DNA of 64,000 nt from Dryocola clanedunensis_A (GTDB lineage: Bacteria > Pseudomonadota > Gammaproteobacteria > Enterobacterales > Enterobacteriaceae): NCBI GenBank assembly GCA_038405435.1, contig JBBYHZ010000004.1; one strand, given 5' to 3'. The position numbers and the translations under genes were made by a program. Shown here one piece after another: positions 56,552 through 64,000 of the stretch. Within the stretch, counting starts at the first letter, position 1, and each line of letters starts with the position of its first letter. Under the pieces are notes generated by a model. The model was not told the DNA's origin. It did no database searches and saw only the letters and a program-made list of their open reading frames with translations.

Positions 56552-57259
56552 ATGATGAAAATACGCTTACCCCTGATTTTATTGCTCAACGCACTAGGCC
56601 TGGCGCTGTTCTTTAGCTGGTACCTGCCTGAAAACCACGGATTCTGGTTTAGCCTGGACGCCGGCATATTCCATTTCTTCAATAATGGATTGGTTAATAG
56701 CCACGCCTACGTTGTGCTGCTGGCCGTTACCAACAACCGCGTGTTTGACGGTATCTCCCTGCTTGCCATGGGCGCGCTGTTCTCCTGGTTCTGGTGGCAT
56801 GAAACCCCGAAAGGGCGTCGTCGTCTGGTGATCATGGGCGTCGTAATGCTGCTGTGCGCCGTGATCATTAACCAGTTGGGCCACCTGATCCCGGTATCGC
56901 ACGTCAGCCCCACGCTCTATTTCCCGGATATTCACCGGGTGAGCGAACTGCTGCATTTCCCGACTAAAGACGCCTCAAAAGATAGTTTCCCCGGCGATCA
57001 CGGTTTAATGCTGCTTATTTTTACCGGCTTCGTCCTGCGTTATTTTGGTCAAAAAGCGTTCTTTATTGCGCTGCTTATTTTCTTTGTTTTTGCCTCGCCG
57101 CGCATAATGATCGGCGCACACTGGTTTACCGATGTGTATGTCGGGTCGCTTTCAATCGCGCTGGTTGGCCTGCCCTGGGCGCTATTAACCCCACTCAGCG
57201 ATGGGTTAATTAACCTCCTTGACCGCTATCTCCCCGGCAAAAACAAAACAATTGCGTAA
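56552..57259 (+). CDS. lpxT: Lipid A 1-diphosphate synthase LpxT (YeiU)
   Basis: 235 residues, close to E. coli LpxT (237). It is a PAP2-superfamily membrane enzyme with about six helices; active-site motifs KDASKDSFPGDHG near 140 and PRIMIGAHWFTDV near 185. It transfers phosphate from undecaprenyl diphosphate to lipid A at the periplasmic face. The start is chosen at the ATG pair 56552/56555; an upstream TTG at 56540 also lies in frame. Confidence 0.94.
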   Translation: MMKIRLPLILLLNALGLALFFSWYLPENHGFWFSLDAGIFHFFNNGLVNSHAYVVLLAVTNNRVFDGISLLAMGALFSWFWWHETPKGRRRLVIMGVVMLLCAVIINQLGHLIPVSHVSPTLYFPDIHRVSELLHFPTKDASKDSFPGDHGLMLLIFTGFVLRYFGQKAFFIALLIFFVFASPRIMIGAHWFTDVYVGSLSIALVGLPWALLTPLSDGLINLLDRYLPGKNKTIA

Positions 57260-57286
57260 CACTAATTAAACATGACATAACGCAAA

Positions 57287-57323
57287 CCATCAGGGATCCC
57301 TAAAGGATCCCTGATGGTTTTTT
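57287..57323 (+). terminator. Terminator of lpxT
   Basis: CCATCAGGGATCC and GGATCCCTGATGG form a perfect 13-bp stem around CTAAA, followed by six T. Confidence 0.95.
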
Positions 57324-57682
57324 AACCCACCCGCCTTTTTGAACATAATTTAACCTTTCTTTTTCCCCTGTGAAATTAAGAATCTGCGCATTTTAACGGC
57401 ACATTTGGCTAACATTTATGCAAATTGAATTTTCTTCTTATAACATCACAAATTCTTATAAAAAAAGTGGCAAAAGCACTCGCCATGCCTGATTCAATGG
57501 GGTAATCTCGAATACGTTTTGCGCTGGCAACCCAATTATTCCCTTGTGAATTAAAATGTGCGTCAAGCCACATTTTTGTTCAGTAGTAATTGTCTCAAAG
57601 CGCACAGCTAATTAGTCTCGTCACGTTGGTAATTTTGTATAACGATTCGTATCGTTAAGGACATCAAGGGATAATAAACAAA
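57324..57682. other. AT-rich leader region of mepS
   Basis: About 360 bp with no supportable gene. It should hold the mepS promoter and a long 5' untranslated leader, as in E. coli. I could not fix the start point. Confidence 0.5.
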
Positions 57683-58249
57683 ATGGTCAAATCTCAGCCT
57701 ATCTTGAGATATATCTTGCGGGCTATCCCCGCCGTTGCTGTGGCAGTAATGCTGTCAGCATGTAGTTCGACTAACACCGCAAATATGCATTCTGAGACGC
57801 ATGCAGTCAGCAATAAAGATGGTTTTTTACTGCAAGCCTCTCAGGATGAATTCGAAGAGATGGTCCGTAATGTAGATGTGAAGTCACGTCTTATGGATCA
57901 ATATGCCAGCTGGAAAGGCGTGCGTTACCGCCTGGGTGGCAGCACCAAAAAAGGCATCGACTGTTCCGCTTTTGTGCAGCGAACTTTCCGTGACCAGTTC
58001 GGTTTAGAGTTGCCACGTTCAACCTCTGAACAGCAGGATACGGGGAAATCCGTGTCGCGCAGCAAACTTCGCACCGGCGATTTAGTGCTGTTCCGTGCAG
58101 GCTCTACGGGCCGCCACGTTGGCATTTATATTGGTAACAACCAGTTTGTTCATGCTTCCACCAGCAACGGAGTGATGATCTCCAACATGGACGAGCCCTA
58201 CTGGAATAAGCGCTATAACGAAGCGCGTCGTGTCTTAAGCCGTAGCTAA
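57683..58249 (+). CDS. mepS: Murein DD-endopeptidase MepS (Spr)
   Basis: 188 residues, the same as E. coli Spr. Lipobox LSAC puts the lipidated Cys at 27. The NlpC/P60 domain (about 65-188) has the catalytic Cys in KKGIDCSAFVQRTF, His in GRHVGIYIG and a second His in FVHAST. It cuts D-Ala-mDAP cross-links in peptidoglycan during growth; in E. coli its level is set by NlpI-Prc. Confidence 0.97.
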   Translation: MVKSQPILRYILRAIPAVAVAVMLSACSSTNTANMHSETHAVSNKDGFLLQASQDEFEEMVRNVDVKSRLMDQYASWKGVRYRLGGSTKKGIDCSAFVQRTFRDQFGLELPRSTSEQQDTGKSVSRSKLRTGDLVLFRAGSTGRHVGIYIGNNQFVHASTSNGVMISNMDEPYWNKRYNEARRVLSRS

Positions 58250-58303
58250 TCGTTCTCGCAGTTAATTCCCTTGGCTGCCTGACGAGACGAGACAAACGAA
58301 TGA

Positions 58304-58328
58304 AACGCTGCCCCGGCAGCGTTTTTTG
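58304..58328 (+). terminator. Terminator of mepS
   Basis: AACGCTGCC and GGCAGCGTT form a tight stem followed by a T-tract. Confidence 0.85.
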
Positions 58329-58493
58329 TTTCCCGGCCCTGCTGCGTCCCCCTCCCCGCCGTGCGCTCCATTCATTCATATAAACTATTGTTTCCTGGCG
58401 AAACTATATGACTCACCGGTGCCTTTTGCGCTATAGTCAGAAAAAATCTCATATAAACCATGCGTCTCTTGCGTCAGCAGGAACATTTCACCG

Positions 58494-60080
58494 ATGCCTT
58501 CAAAAAAAATTTTTGTGCGCTATTTTTCCAGCCCACGGCAAATTGCTTCCTTCAGCATTTTATTTGCCCTGCTGAGCGCTTTGCTCTTTGGCGGAATAAC
58601 CAGCCTTGTTCTGCATAACAAGCGCGAGGCCAGCTACGACGTGCTGGCAAAGGACATTCGAGGCTACCTCAGAAGTTTCTTTCACGACCTTTCCGCTACC
58701 GCAGAAGGCATTCAGCCGCTGACCGTAGCTGACTGCGGGCTGGTCACCGGGGAACTCACCTCAAGGGCTGCCTTCAATGTCAACGTCCGCGCGTTTCTGC
58801 TGATTAATAACGGCATCGCCTATTGTTCATCCGCCACCGGCTCAATGCGCATGACGATGAAAGAGCTGGTGCCCGACATCGATTTAAATAAAAAAATCGA
58901 CCTGTCGATCATGAGCGGCACGCCGATGATGCCGGGAAAACCGACCATTGCGGCCTGGTTTAAAAATCCCCTCGTCGAGGGGCGCGGGATATTCACCACG
59001 CTGAACGTCAACCTGACCCCCTACCTGCTGTTTACGGCACGTCAGAGCCAGGTCATGTCGATGGCGATTGTGGCAGGAGACAAAGCGTTGAGCACTCTCT
59101 CTCCTGAGGCGCTGCCCACCGCTTCGCTCCCGCCGGATCCTACCCGCATCGCCAGTCTGAAAGACTACCCGCTCAGCATTTATATCTACGGCACCGCCTG
59201 GCCGTCGGCAGATATCCAGCTCTCTATTCTGGCGGGACTGATTTTTGGTCTGCTGAGCGGCGTGATGTGCTGCTATTTCCTCTCCGTGCGTATGCGGCCG
59301 GGAAAAGAGATCCTGATGGGCATCAAGCGCGAGCAGTTCCACGTGGTATATCAGCCGGTTGTTGATGCTGAAGGGTTAGAGATGCAGGGCATCGAGGCGC
59401 TGATGCGCTGGGAGCACCCAACCGCCGGGATGATCCCGCCGGATGCCTTTATCGCCTTTGCCGAAGCCCAGCAGCTTATCGTCCCGCTGACCCGCCATCT
59501 CTTTGCGCTTGTTGCTCGCGATGCGCAGGAACTGCAAAACATCTTCCCGCCGGGTGCAAAGCTGGGCATCAATCTCGCCCCCAGCCATCTTCACGCCCCG
59601 TCATTTAAAGAAGACATTCTTAATTTTGCCGCCTCGCTGCCGCCGCACCACTTCCAGATCGTTTTTGAAATCACCGAGCGCGATATGCTGAAGGAAAAGG
59701 AGGCGATGGGGATTTTCGCCTGGCTGCACGAGCAGGGCTTTGAGCTGGCGGTGGATGACTTCGGCACCGGGCACAGCGCGCTTATCTATCTGGAACGCTT
59801 CACCCTTGAATATCTGAAAATTGACCGTGGCTTTGTTAATTCTATAGGCATGGAGACGGTCACCGCGCCGGTGCTGGACGCCGTGCTGACGCTGGCAAGG
59901 CGCCTGAATATGGCAACGGTCGCAGAAGGCGTCGAAACGCCGGAGCAGGCCAAATGGCTAATTGACCGGGGCGTGAATTATCTGCAGGGCTATTACTTCA
60001 GCCGCCCGCTGACGTTACAGCAGCTCATCAGCTGGCATCAGGCCGGACACGACCACCGATTGCTGAAAAACGCGCATTAA
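58494..60080 (+). CDS. pdeN: Cyclic-di-GMP phosphodiesterase PdeN (Rtn), CSS-EAL type
   Basis: 528 residues (E. coli PdeN 518). Two helices near 15-40 and 240-265 enclose a periplasmic CSS domain with redox cysteines (ADCGLVTGE and YCSSATG). The cytoplasmic EAL domain (about 275-520) has EALMRW, INLAPSHL, EITERD, DDFGTGHS, LKIDRGF and AEGVETPEQ, so all catalytic residues are present. It should degrade c-di-GMP in response to periplasmic thiol state. Confidence 0.94.
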   Translation: MPSKKIFVRYFSSPRQIASFSILFALLSALLFGGITSLVLHNKREASYDVLAKDIRGYLRSFFHDLSATAEGIQPLTVADCGLVTGELTSRAAFNVNVRAFLLINNGIAYCSSATGSMRMTMKELVPDIDLNKKIDLSIMSGTPMMPGKPTIAAWFKNPLVEGRGIFTTLNVNLTPYLLFTARQSQVMSMAIVAGDKALSTLSPEALPTASLPPDPTRIASLKDYPLSIYIYGTAWPSADIQLSILAGLIFGLLSGVMCCYFLSVRMRPGKEILMGIKREQFHVVYQPVVDAEGLEMQGIEALMRWEHPTAGMIPPDAFIAFAEAQQLIVPLTRHLFALVARDAQELQNIFPPGAKLGINLAPSHLHAPSFKEDILNFAASLPPHHFQIVFEITERDMLKEKEAMGIFAWLHEQGFELAVDDFGTGHSALIYLERFTLEYLKIDRGFVNSIGMETVTAPVLDAVLTLARRLNMATVAEGVETPEQAKWLIDRGVNYLQGYYFSRPLTLQQLISWHQAGHDHRLLKNAH

Positions 60081-60118
60081 TTTCACAATCCACGCCGTCT
60101 AACTTATGATTTAGCATC

Positions 60119-61954
60119 ATGGTGTTAAAAGGATTGACCAGATTGATGTTTGCGCGCGCCGTCCTGTTACTTTGCCTCAGCCTGTTTGCCGTCCAGAGCC
60201 TGGCGGAGAACATCAAAGAGAGCTACTCCTTTGCCGTGCTCGGCGAGCCAAAGTATGCCATTAACTTCACCCATTTCGATTACGTGAACCCGGCCGCCCC
60301 TAAGGGCGGAAACATCACGCTGTCGGCAATTGGCACCTTTGATAACTTCAACCGCTACGCGCTGCGCGGCAACCCAGGTATCCGCACCGATACGCTGTAT
60401 GACTCCCTGTTTACCACCTCGGACGACGAGCCCGGAAGCTACTATCCGCTGGTCGGCGAGATGGCGCGCTATCCGGACAACTTTGCCTGGGCCGAAATCG
60501 AAATCAATCCCCTCGCCCGCTTTCACGACGGTTCACCCATTACCGCCAAAGACGTTGCCTTCACCTTTAATAAATTTATGACCGAAGGGGTGCCGCAGTT
60601 CCGGCTCATCTACAAAGGGGCAAAGGTGAAAGCCATCGCCCCGCTGACGGTTCGTATTGAGCTGGCACAGCCGAGCAAAGAGCGGATGCTCGGCCTGTTT
60701 TCCCTTCCTGTTTTCCCGGAAAAGTTCTGGAAAAATCATAAGCTCAGCGATCCGCTTTCGAGGCCACCGCTTGCCAGCGGCCCCTATAAAATCACCGCCT
60801 GGCGCATGGGCCAGTACATCACCTATTCGCGGGTGAAGGACTACTGGGCGGCGAATCTGCCGGTTAACCGTGGGCGCTGGAACTTCGACTCCATTCGCTA
60901 CGACTACTACCTCGACGATAACGTCGCCTTTGAGGCGTTCAAGGCCGGGGCCTTTGATTTCCGTGCCGAGAGCTCGGCTAAAAACTGGGCAACCCGCTAT
61001 ATCGGCAAAAATTTCGCAAATCATTTTATCGTCAAAGAAGAAGTGAAAAACGATGCCGCCCAGGACGCGCGCTGGCTGGCGTATAATATTCAGCGCCCCC
61101 TCTTCGCCGACCGCAGAGTCCGCGAGGCGGTCGGGATGGCCTTCGATTTTGAATGGATGAATAAGGCGCTGTTCTACGGTGCCTACAGCCGCGCCGACAG
61201 CTACTTCCAGAATACGGAGTATGCGGCGCGCGGCTACCCGGACGCCGACGAGCTGACCCTGCTTGCCCCGATGAAAAAAGATCTGCCTCCCGAGGTGTTT
61301 ACAACCATCTACACTCCCCCGAAATCCAAAGGGGACGGTTTTGATCGCGACAACCTGCTAAAGGCGCTGAATCTGTTAAAAGAGGCGGGCTGGGAGCTGA
61401 AAAACCAGAAGCTGGTCAATACCAAAACCGGCAAACCCTTCACCTTTGAACTTTTGATTGGCACGACGGGCAACACCCAGTGGGTATTGCCATTCCAGCA
61501 CAATCTTGAGCGACTCGGGATCGCAATGGAGATTCGCCAGGTAGATAACTCCCAGCTGACCAACCGCCTGCGCAACAGGGATTACGACATGATGCCGACG
61601 CTCTACAGCGCCATGCCCTACCCGAGCACCGACGTGCAAATCTCCTGGGCTTCTGAATATGTGGATTCAACATACAACGCGCCGGGGGTAAAAAGCCCGG
61701 TCATCGACAGGCTTGTCGCGCAGATCATCGCCAACCAGGGCGACCAGAAAAAGCTGCTGCCGCTGGGCCGGGCGCTGGATCGCGTGCTGACATGGAACTT
61801 CTATATGATCCCTATGTGGTACATGACCGCCGACCGTTTCGCCTGGTGGAACAAATTCTCAAAACCGGCAGTACACCCGCTCTACACGTCGGGATTCGAT
61901 ACCTGGTGGTATGACGTCAACAAGGCCGCGCAGCTGCCGGCACAGCGGCGCTGA
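60119..61954 (+). CDS. yejA: Extracellular solute-binding protein YejA
   Basis: 611 residues (E. coli 604). A signal peptide (VLLLCLSLFAVQSLA) is followed by an SBP family 5 fold: IKESYSFAVLGEPKYAINFTHFDYVNPAAPKGG, then RGNPGIRTDTLYDSLFTTSDDEPGSYYPLVGE. YejABEF imports peptides and peptide-like antibiotics such as microcin C in E. coli. A second start at 60146 (MFARAVLLL) is possible and gives a better-sized signal peptide. Confidence 0.95.
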   Translation: MVLKGLTRLMFARAVLLLCLSLFAVQSLAENIKESYSFAVLGEPKYAINFTHFDYVNPAAPKGGNITLSAIGTFDNFNRYALRGNPGIRTDTLYDSLFTTSDDEPGSYYPLVGEMARYPDNFAWAEIEINPLARFHDGSPITAKDVAFTFNKFMTEGVPQFRLIYKGAKVKAIAPLTVRIELAQPSKERMLGLFSLPVFPEKFWKNHKLSDPLSRPPLASGPYKITAWRMGQYITYSRVKDYWAANLPVNRGRWNFDSIRYDYYLDDNVAFEAFKAGAFDFRAESSAKNWATRYIGKNFANHFIVKEEVKNDAAQDARWLAYNIQRPLFADRRVREAVGMAFDFEWMNKALFYGAYSRADSYFQNTEYAARGYPDADELTLLAPMKKDLPPEVFTTIYTPPKSKGDGFDRDNLLKALNLLKEAGWELKNQKLVNTKTGKPFTFELLIGTTGNTQWVLPFQHNLERLGIAMEIRQVDNSQLTNRLRNRDYDMMPTLYSAMPYPSTDVQISWASEYVDSTYNAPGVKSPVIDRLVAQIIANQGDQKKLLPLGRALDRVLTWNFYMIPMWYMTADRFAWWNKFSKPAVHPLYTSGFDTWWYDVNKAAQLPAQRR

Positions 61955-61962
61955 GGGGTATT

Positions 61963-63060
61963 GTGGGAAATTATCTATTAAGACGGCTGCTGCTGATCGT
62001 CCCGACCCTGTGGGCGATAATCACCATCAACTTTTTTATCGTGCAGATTGCGCCGGGCGGCCCGGTGGATCAGGCAATAGCCGCGATCCAGTTCGGCCAC
62101 GGCTCCGGGATGCCGGGCGTCAGCACGGACGCTATGGGCAGCGGCCACGCCAGGGTGGGGGTGGCTAACGCCACAGATAACCAGTACCGCGGCGCGCGCG
62201 GGCTGGACCCGGAGGTCATCGCGGAAATAACCCATCGCTACGGCTTCGATAAACCGCTGCACGAGCGCTATTTCAAAATGCTCGGGGACTACGTGCGCTT
62301 TGATTTTGGCGACAGCCTGTTCCGCAGCGCTTCGGTGCTGCACCTCATCAAAGAGAGCCTGCCGGTGTCGATATCCCTCGGCCTGTGGAGCACGCTGATT
62401 ATCTATCTGGTGTCGATTCCGCTGGGCATCCGCAAGGCCATCAGCAACGGCAGCCACTTCGACGTCTGGAGCAGCACCCTAATCATCATCGGTTATGCCA
62501 TCCCGGCATTCTTGTTTGCCATTCTGCTGATTGTGCTGTTCGCGGGCGGCAGCTATCTGGACTGGTTCCCGCTGCGTGGCCTGGTCTCCACCAATTTCGA
62601 TACCCTGCCGTGGTATGGAAAAATCACTGATTATCTGTGGCACATTACGCTGCCGGTGCTGGCAACCGTTGTGGGCGGATTCGCCACGTTAACGATGCTG
62701 ACCAAAAACTCGTTTCTGGACGAGATCCGCAAGCAGTACGTGGTCACCGCACGGGCCAAAGGGCTGGATGAGAAAAAAATCCTTTATCGCCACGTTTTCC
62801 GTAACGCCATGCTGCTGGTGATTGCCGGGTTTCCGGCCACGTTTATCAGCATGTTTTTCACCGGCTCGGTGCTTATCGAGGTGATCTTCTCGTTAAACGG
62901 GCTCGGCCTGCTGGGCTATGACTCCACTATTTCCCGGGACTATCCGGTAATGTTCGGCACGCTCTATATCTTTACGCTGATTGGCCTGCTGCTGAATATC
63001 CTCAGCGATATCACCTATACCTTTGTTGACCCGCGTATCGATTTTGAGGGGCGAGGATGA
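61963..63060 (+). CDS. yejB: ABC transporter permease YejB
   Basis: 365 residues, like E. coli YejB (364), starting at GTG with GAGGGG 4 bases upstream. It has six helices and the DppB/OppB-type EAA loop (VVTARAKGLDEKKILYRHVFRNAM, about 262-285). It overlaps yejE by 4 bp (ATGA). Confidence 0.96.
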   Translation: MGNYLLRRLLLIVPTLWAIITINFFIVQIAPGGPVDQAIAAIQFGHGSGMPGVSTDAMGSGHARVGVANATDNQYRGARGLDPEVIAEITHRYGFDKPLHERYFKMLGDYVRFDFGDSLFRSASVLHLIKESLPVSISLGLWSTLIIYLVSIPLGIRKAISNGSHFDVWSSTLIIIGYAIPAFLFAILLIVLFAGGSYLDWFPLRGLVSTNFDTLPWYGKITDYLWHITLPVLATVVGGFATLTMLTKNSFLDEIRKQYVVTARAKGLDEKKILYRHVFRNAMLLVIAGFPATFISMFFTGSVLIEVIFSLNGLGLLGYDSTISRDYPVMFGTLYIFTLIGLLLNILSDITYTFVDPRIDFEGRG

Positions 63061-64000
63061 GCCGTTTAAGCCCGATTAACCAGGCTCGCTGGGCGCGCTT
63101 TCGCCAGAACCGCCGGGGCTACTGGTCGCTGTGGATCTTCGCCATTCTGTTTGCCCTTAGCCTCTGCTCCGAGCTGGTGGCCAACGATCGGCCGCTGGTG
63201 GTGCACTATCAGGATCGTTTCTTCTTCCCGGCGCTGGTTAACTACAGCGAAAGCGACTTTGGCGGCCCGCTGGCGACCGCGGCGGATTACCAGGATCCGT
63301 GGCTTGCCGAACATCTGAGCCGGGATGGCTGGACGCTCTGGGCGCCGATTCGCTTTGGCGCGCACGCTATTAACTATGCCACTCCCGTTCCCTTCCCCTC
63401 CCCACCGAGCGCTCAAAACTGGCTGGGTACCGATGCAAACGGCGGCGACGTGCTGGCGCGGCTGCTGTACGGCACGCGCATCTCCATCTTGTTTGGCCTG
63501 ATGCTGACGCTCTTCTCAAGCGTGATTGGCGTGCTGGCCGGGGCGGTACAGGGCTATTACGGCGGGCGGGTCGACCTTTGGGGGCAGCGCTTTATCGAAG
63601 TGTGGTCGGGCATGCCGACTCTGTTTCTTATTATCCTGCTGTCGAGCGTGGTCCAGCCCAGCTTCTGGTGGCTGCTGGGCATCACGGTGCTGTTCGGCTG
63701 GATGAGCCTTGTGGGCGTCGTGCGCGCTGAATTCCTGCGCACCCGTAATTTTGACTATATTCGCGCCGCCCAGGCGATGGGCGTCAGCGACGGCGCAATC
63801 ATCACCCGCCACATGCTGCCGAACGCCATGGTCGCCACCCTGACTTTTTTACCGTTTATTCTCTGCGGTTCGATAACCACGCTGACGTCGCTGGATTTCC
63901 TGGGCTTCGGCCTGCCGCTGGGCTCGCCGTCGCTGGGCGAACTGTTGCTGCAGGGCAAAAATAACCTGCAGGCACCGTGGCTGGGCATTACCGCCTTTGT
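63057..64000 (+). CDS. yejE: ABC transporter permease YejE (3' end beyond window)
   Basis: The first 314 codons of about 341 are present. MSRLSPINQARWARFRQNRRGYWSLW begins an OppC-type permease with a long periplasmic insert; TDANGGDVLARLLYGTRISI near 123 and the EAA loop (RTRNFDYIRAAQAMGVSDGAIITRHMLPNAM) are typical. yejF, the ATPase gene, should follow outside the window. Confidence 0.95.
   Translation, partial: MSRLSPINQARWARFRQNRRGYWSLWIFAILFALSLCSELVANDRPLVVHYQDRFFFPALVNYSESDFGGPLATAADYQDPWLAEHLSRDGWTLWAPIRFGAHAINYATPVPFPSPPSAQNWLGTDANGGDVLARLLYGTRISILFGLMLTLFSSVIGVLAGAVQGYYGGRVDLWGQRFIEVWSGMPTLFLIILLSSVVQPSFWWLLGITVLFGWMSLVGVVRAEFLRTRNFDYIRAAQAMGVSDGAIITRHMLPNAMVATLTFLPFILCGSITTLTSLDFLGFGLPLGSPSLGELLLQGKNNLQAPWLGITAF

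Overview
The window comes from a gammaproteobacterium of the order Enterobacterales, most like Enterobacter, Lelliottia or Leclercia. From about 9.7 kb rightwards almost every housekeeping gene matches, in sequence and largely in order, the Escherichia coli K-12 stretch yohJK-cdd-sanA-mglCAB-galS-yeiB-folE-yeiG-cirA-lysP-yeiE-yeiH-nfo-fruAKB-setB-yeiW-yeiP-yeiQ-yeiR-lpxT-mepS-pdeN-yejABE. I identified these families from memory of the E. coli proteins; no database search was run. I see no rRNA, tRNA, transposase or CRISPR array.

Region 1 (1-9208, all on the minus strand, running off the left edge) is an accessory operon. It starts with a roughly 62-residue peptide that has a canonical double-glycine leader and a 4-cysteine core. 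Next come a membrane-anchored DsbA-like thioredoxin-fold protein, an LpxL/HtrB-type acyltransferase, a C39-peptidase ABC exporter (with Asn in place of the usual third catalytic Asp), MacA- and MacB-like proteins, an outer-membrane-factor lipoprotein, and a FabF-like ketosynthase cut by the window edge. I read it as a class II microcin-like production and export locus with unusual lipid-type enzymes. It has no recognisable immunity gene.

Region 2 (9.6-28.7 kb) is core genome: ybiT and ldtB (ybiS), which in K-12 lie far from yohJ, then yohJK, cdd, sanA, the galactose system mglBAC-galS with paired CRP and Gal operators, yeiB-folE, a YbfB/YjiJ-type MFS gene absent from K-12 at this place, yeiG, cirA with a perfect Fur box, and lysP.

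Region 3 (about 28.7-42.1 kb) is a second accessory block, of very high GC in its genes, between lysP and yeiE, which are neighbours in K-12. It holds a FixJ/NarL-type response regulator, an alpha/beta hydrolase, an MFS exporter, a DoxX protein, a YtcJ-type amidohydrolase, a YcaC-type cysteine hydrolase, two XapX mini membrane proteins, a receiver-only protein, and an 1868-residue hybrid protein (kinase-like, ATPase, helical repeats, GAF, PAS, histidine kinase). The divergent promoter region between the amidohydrolase and the cysteine hydrolase carries four exact copies of TAGTTATAC spaced every 16 bp. I infer a dedicated signalling system controlling a small detoxification or catabolic regulon.

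Region 4 (42.1-64.0 kb) is again core genome: yeiE/yeiH around a perfect palindrome, nfo, a TIM-barrel sugar isomerase/epimerase-like gene, the fructose operon fruBKA with two Cra operators, setB, yeiW, yeiP, uxuA divergent from yeiQ, yeiR, lpxT, mepS, pdeN and the yejABE peptide-type ABC importer, whose last gene is cut by the right edge. REP-type palindromes lie in several intergenic gaps.
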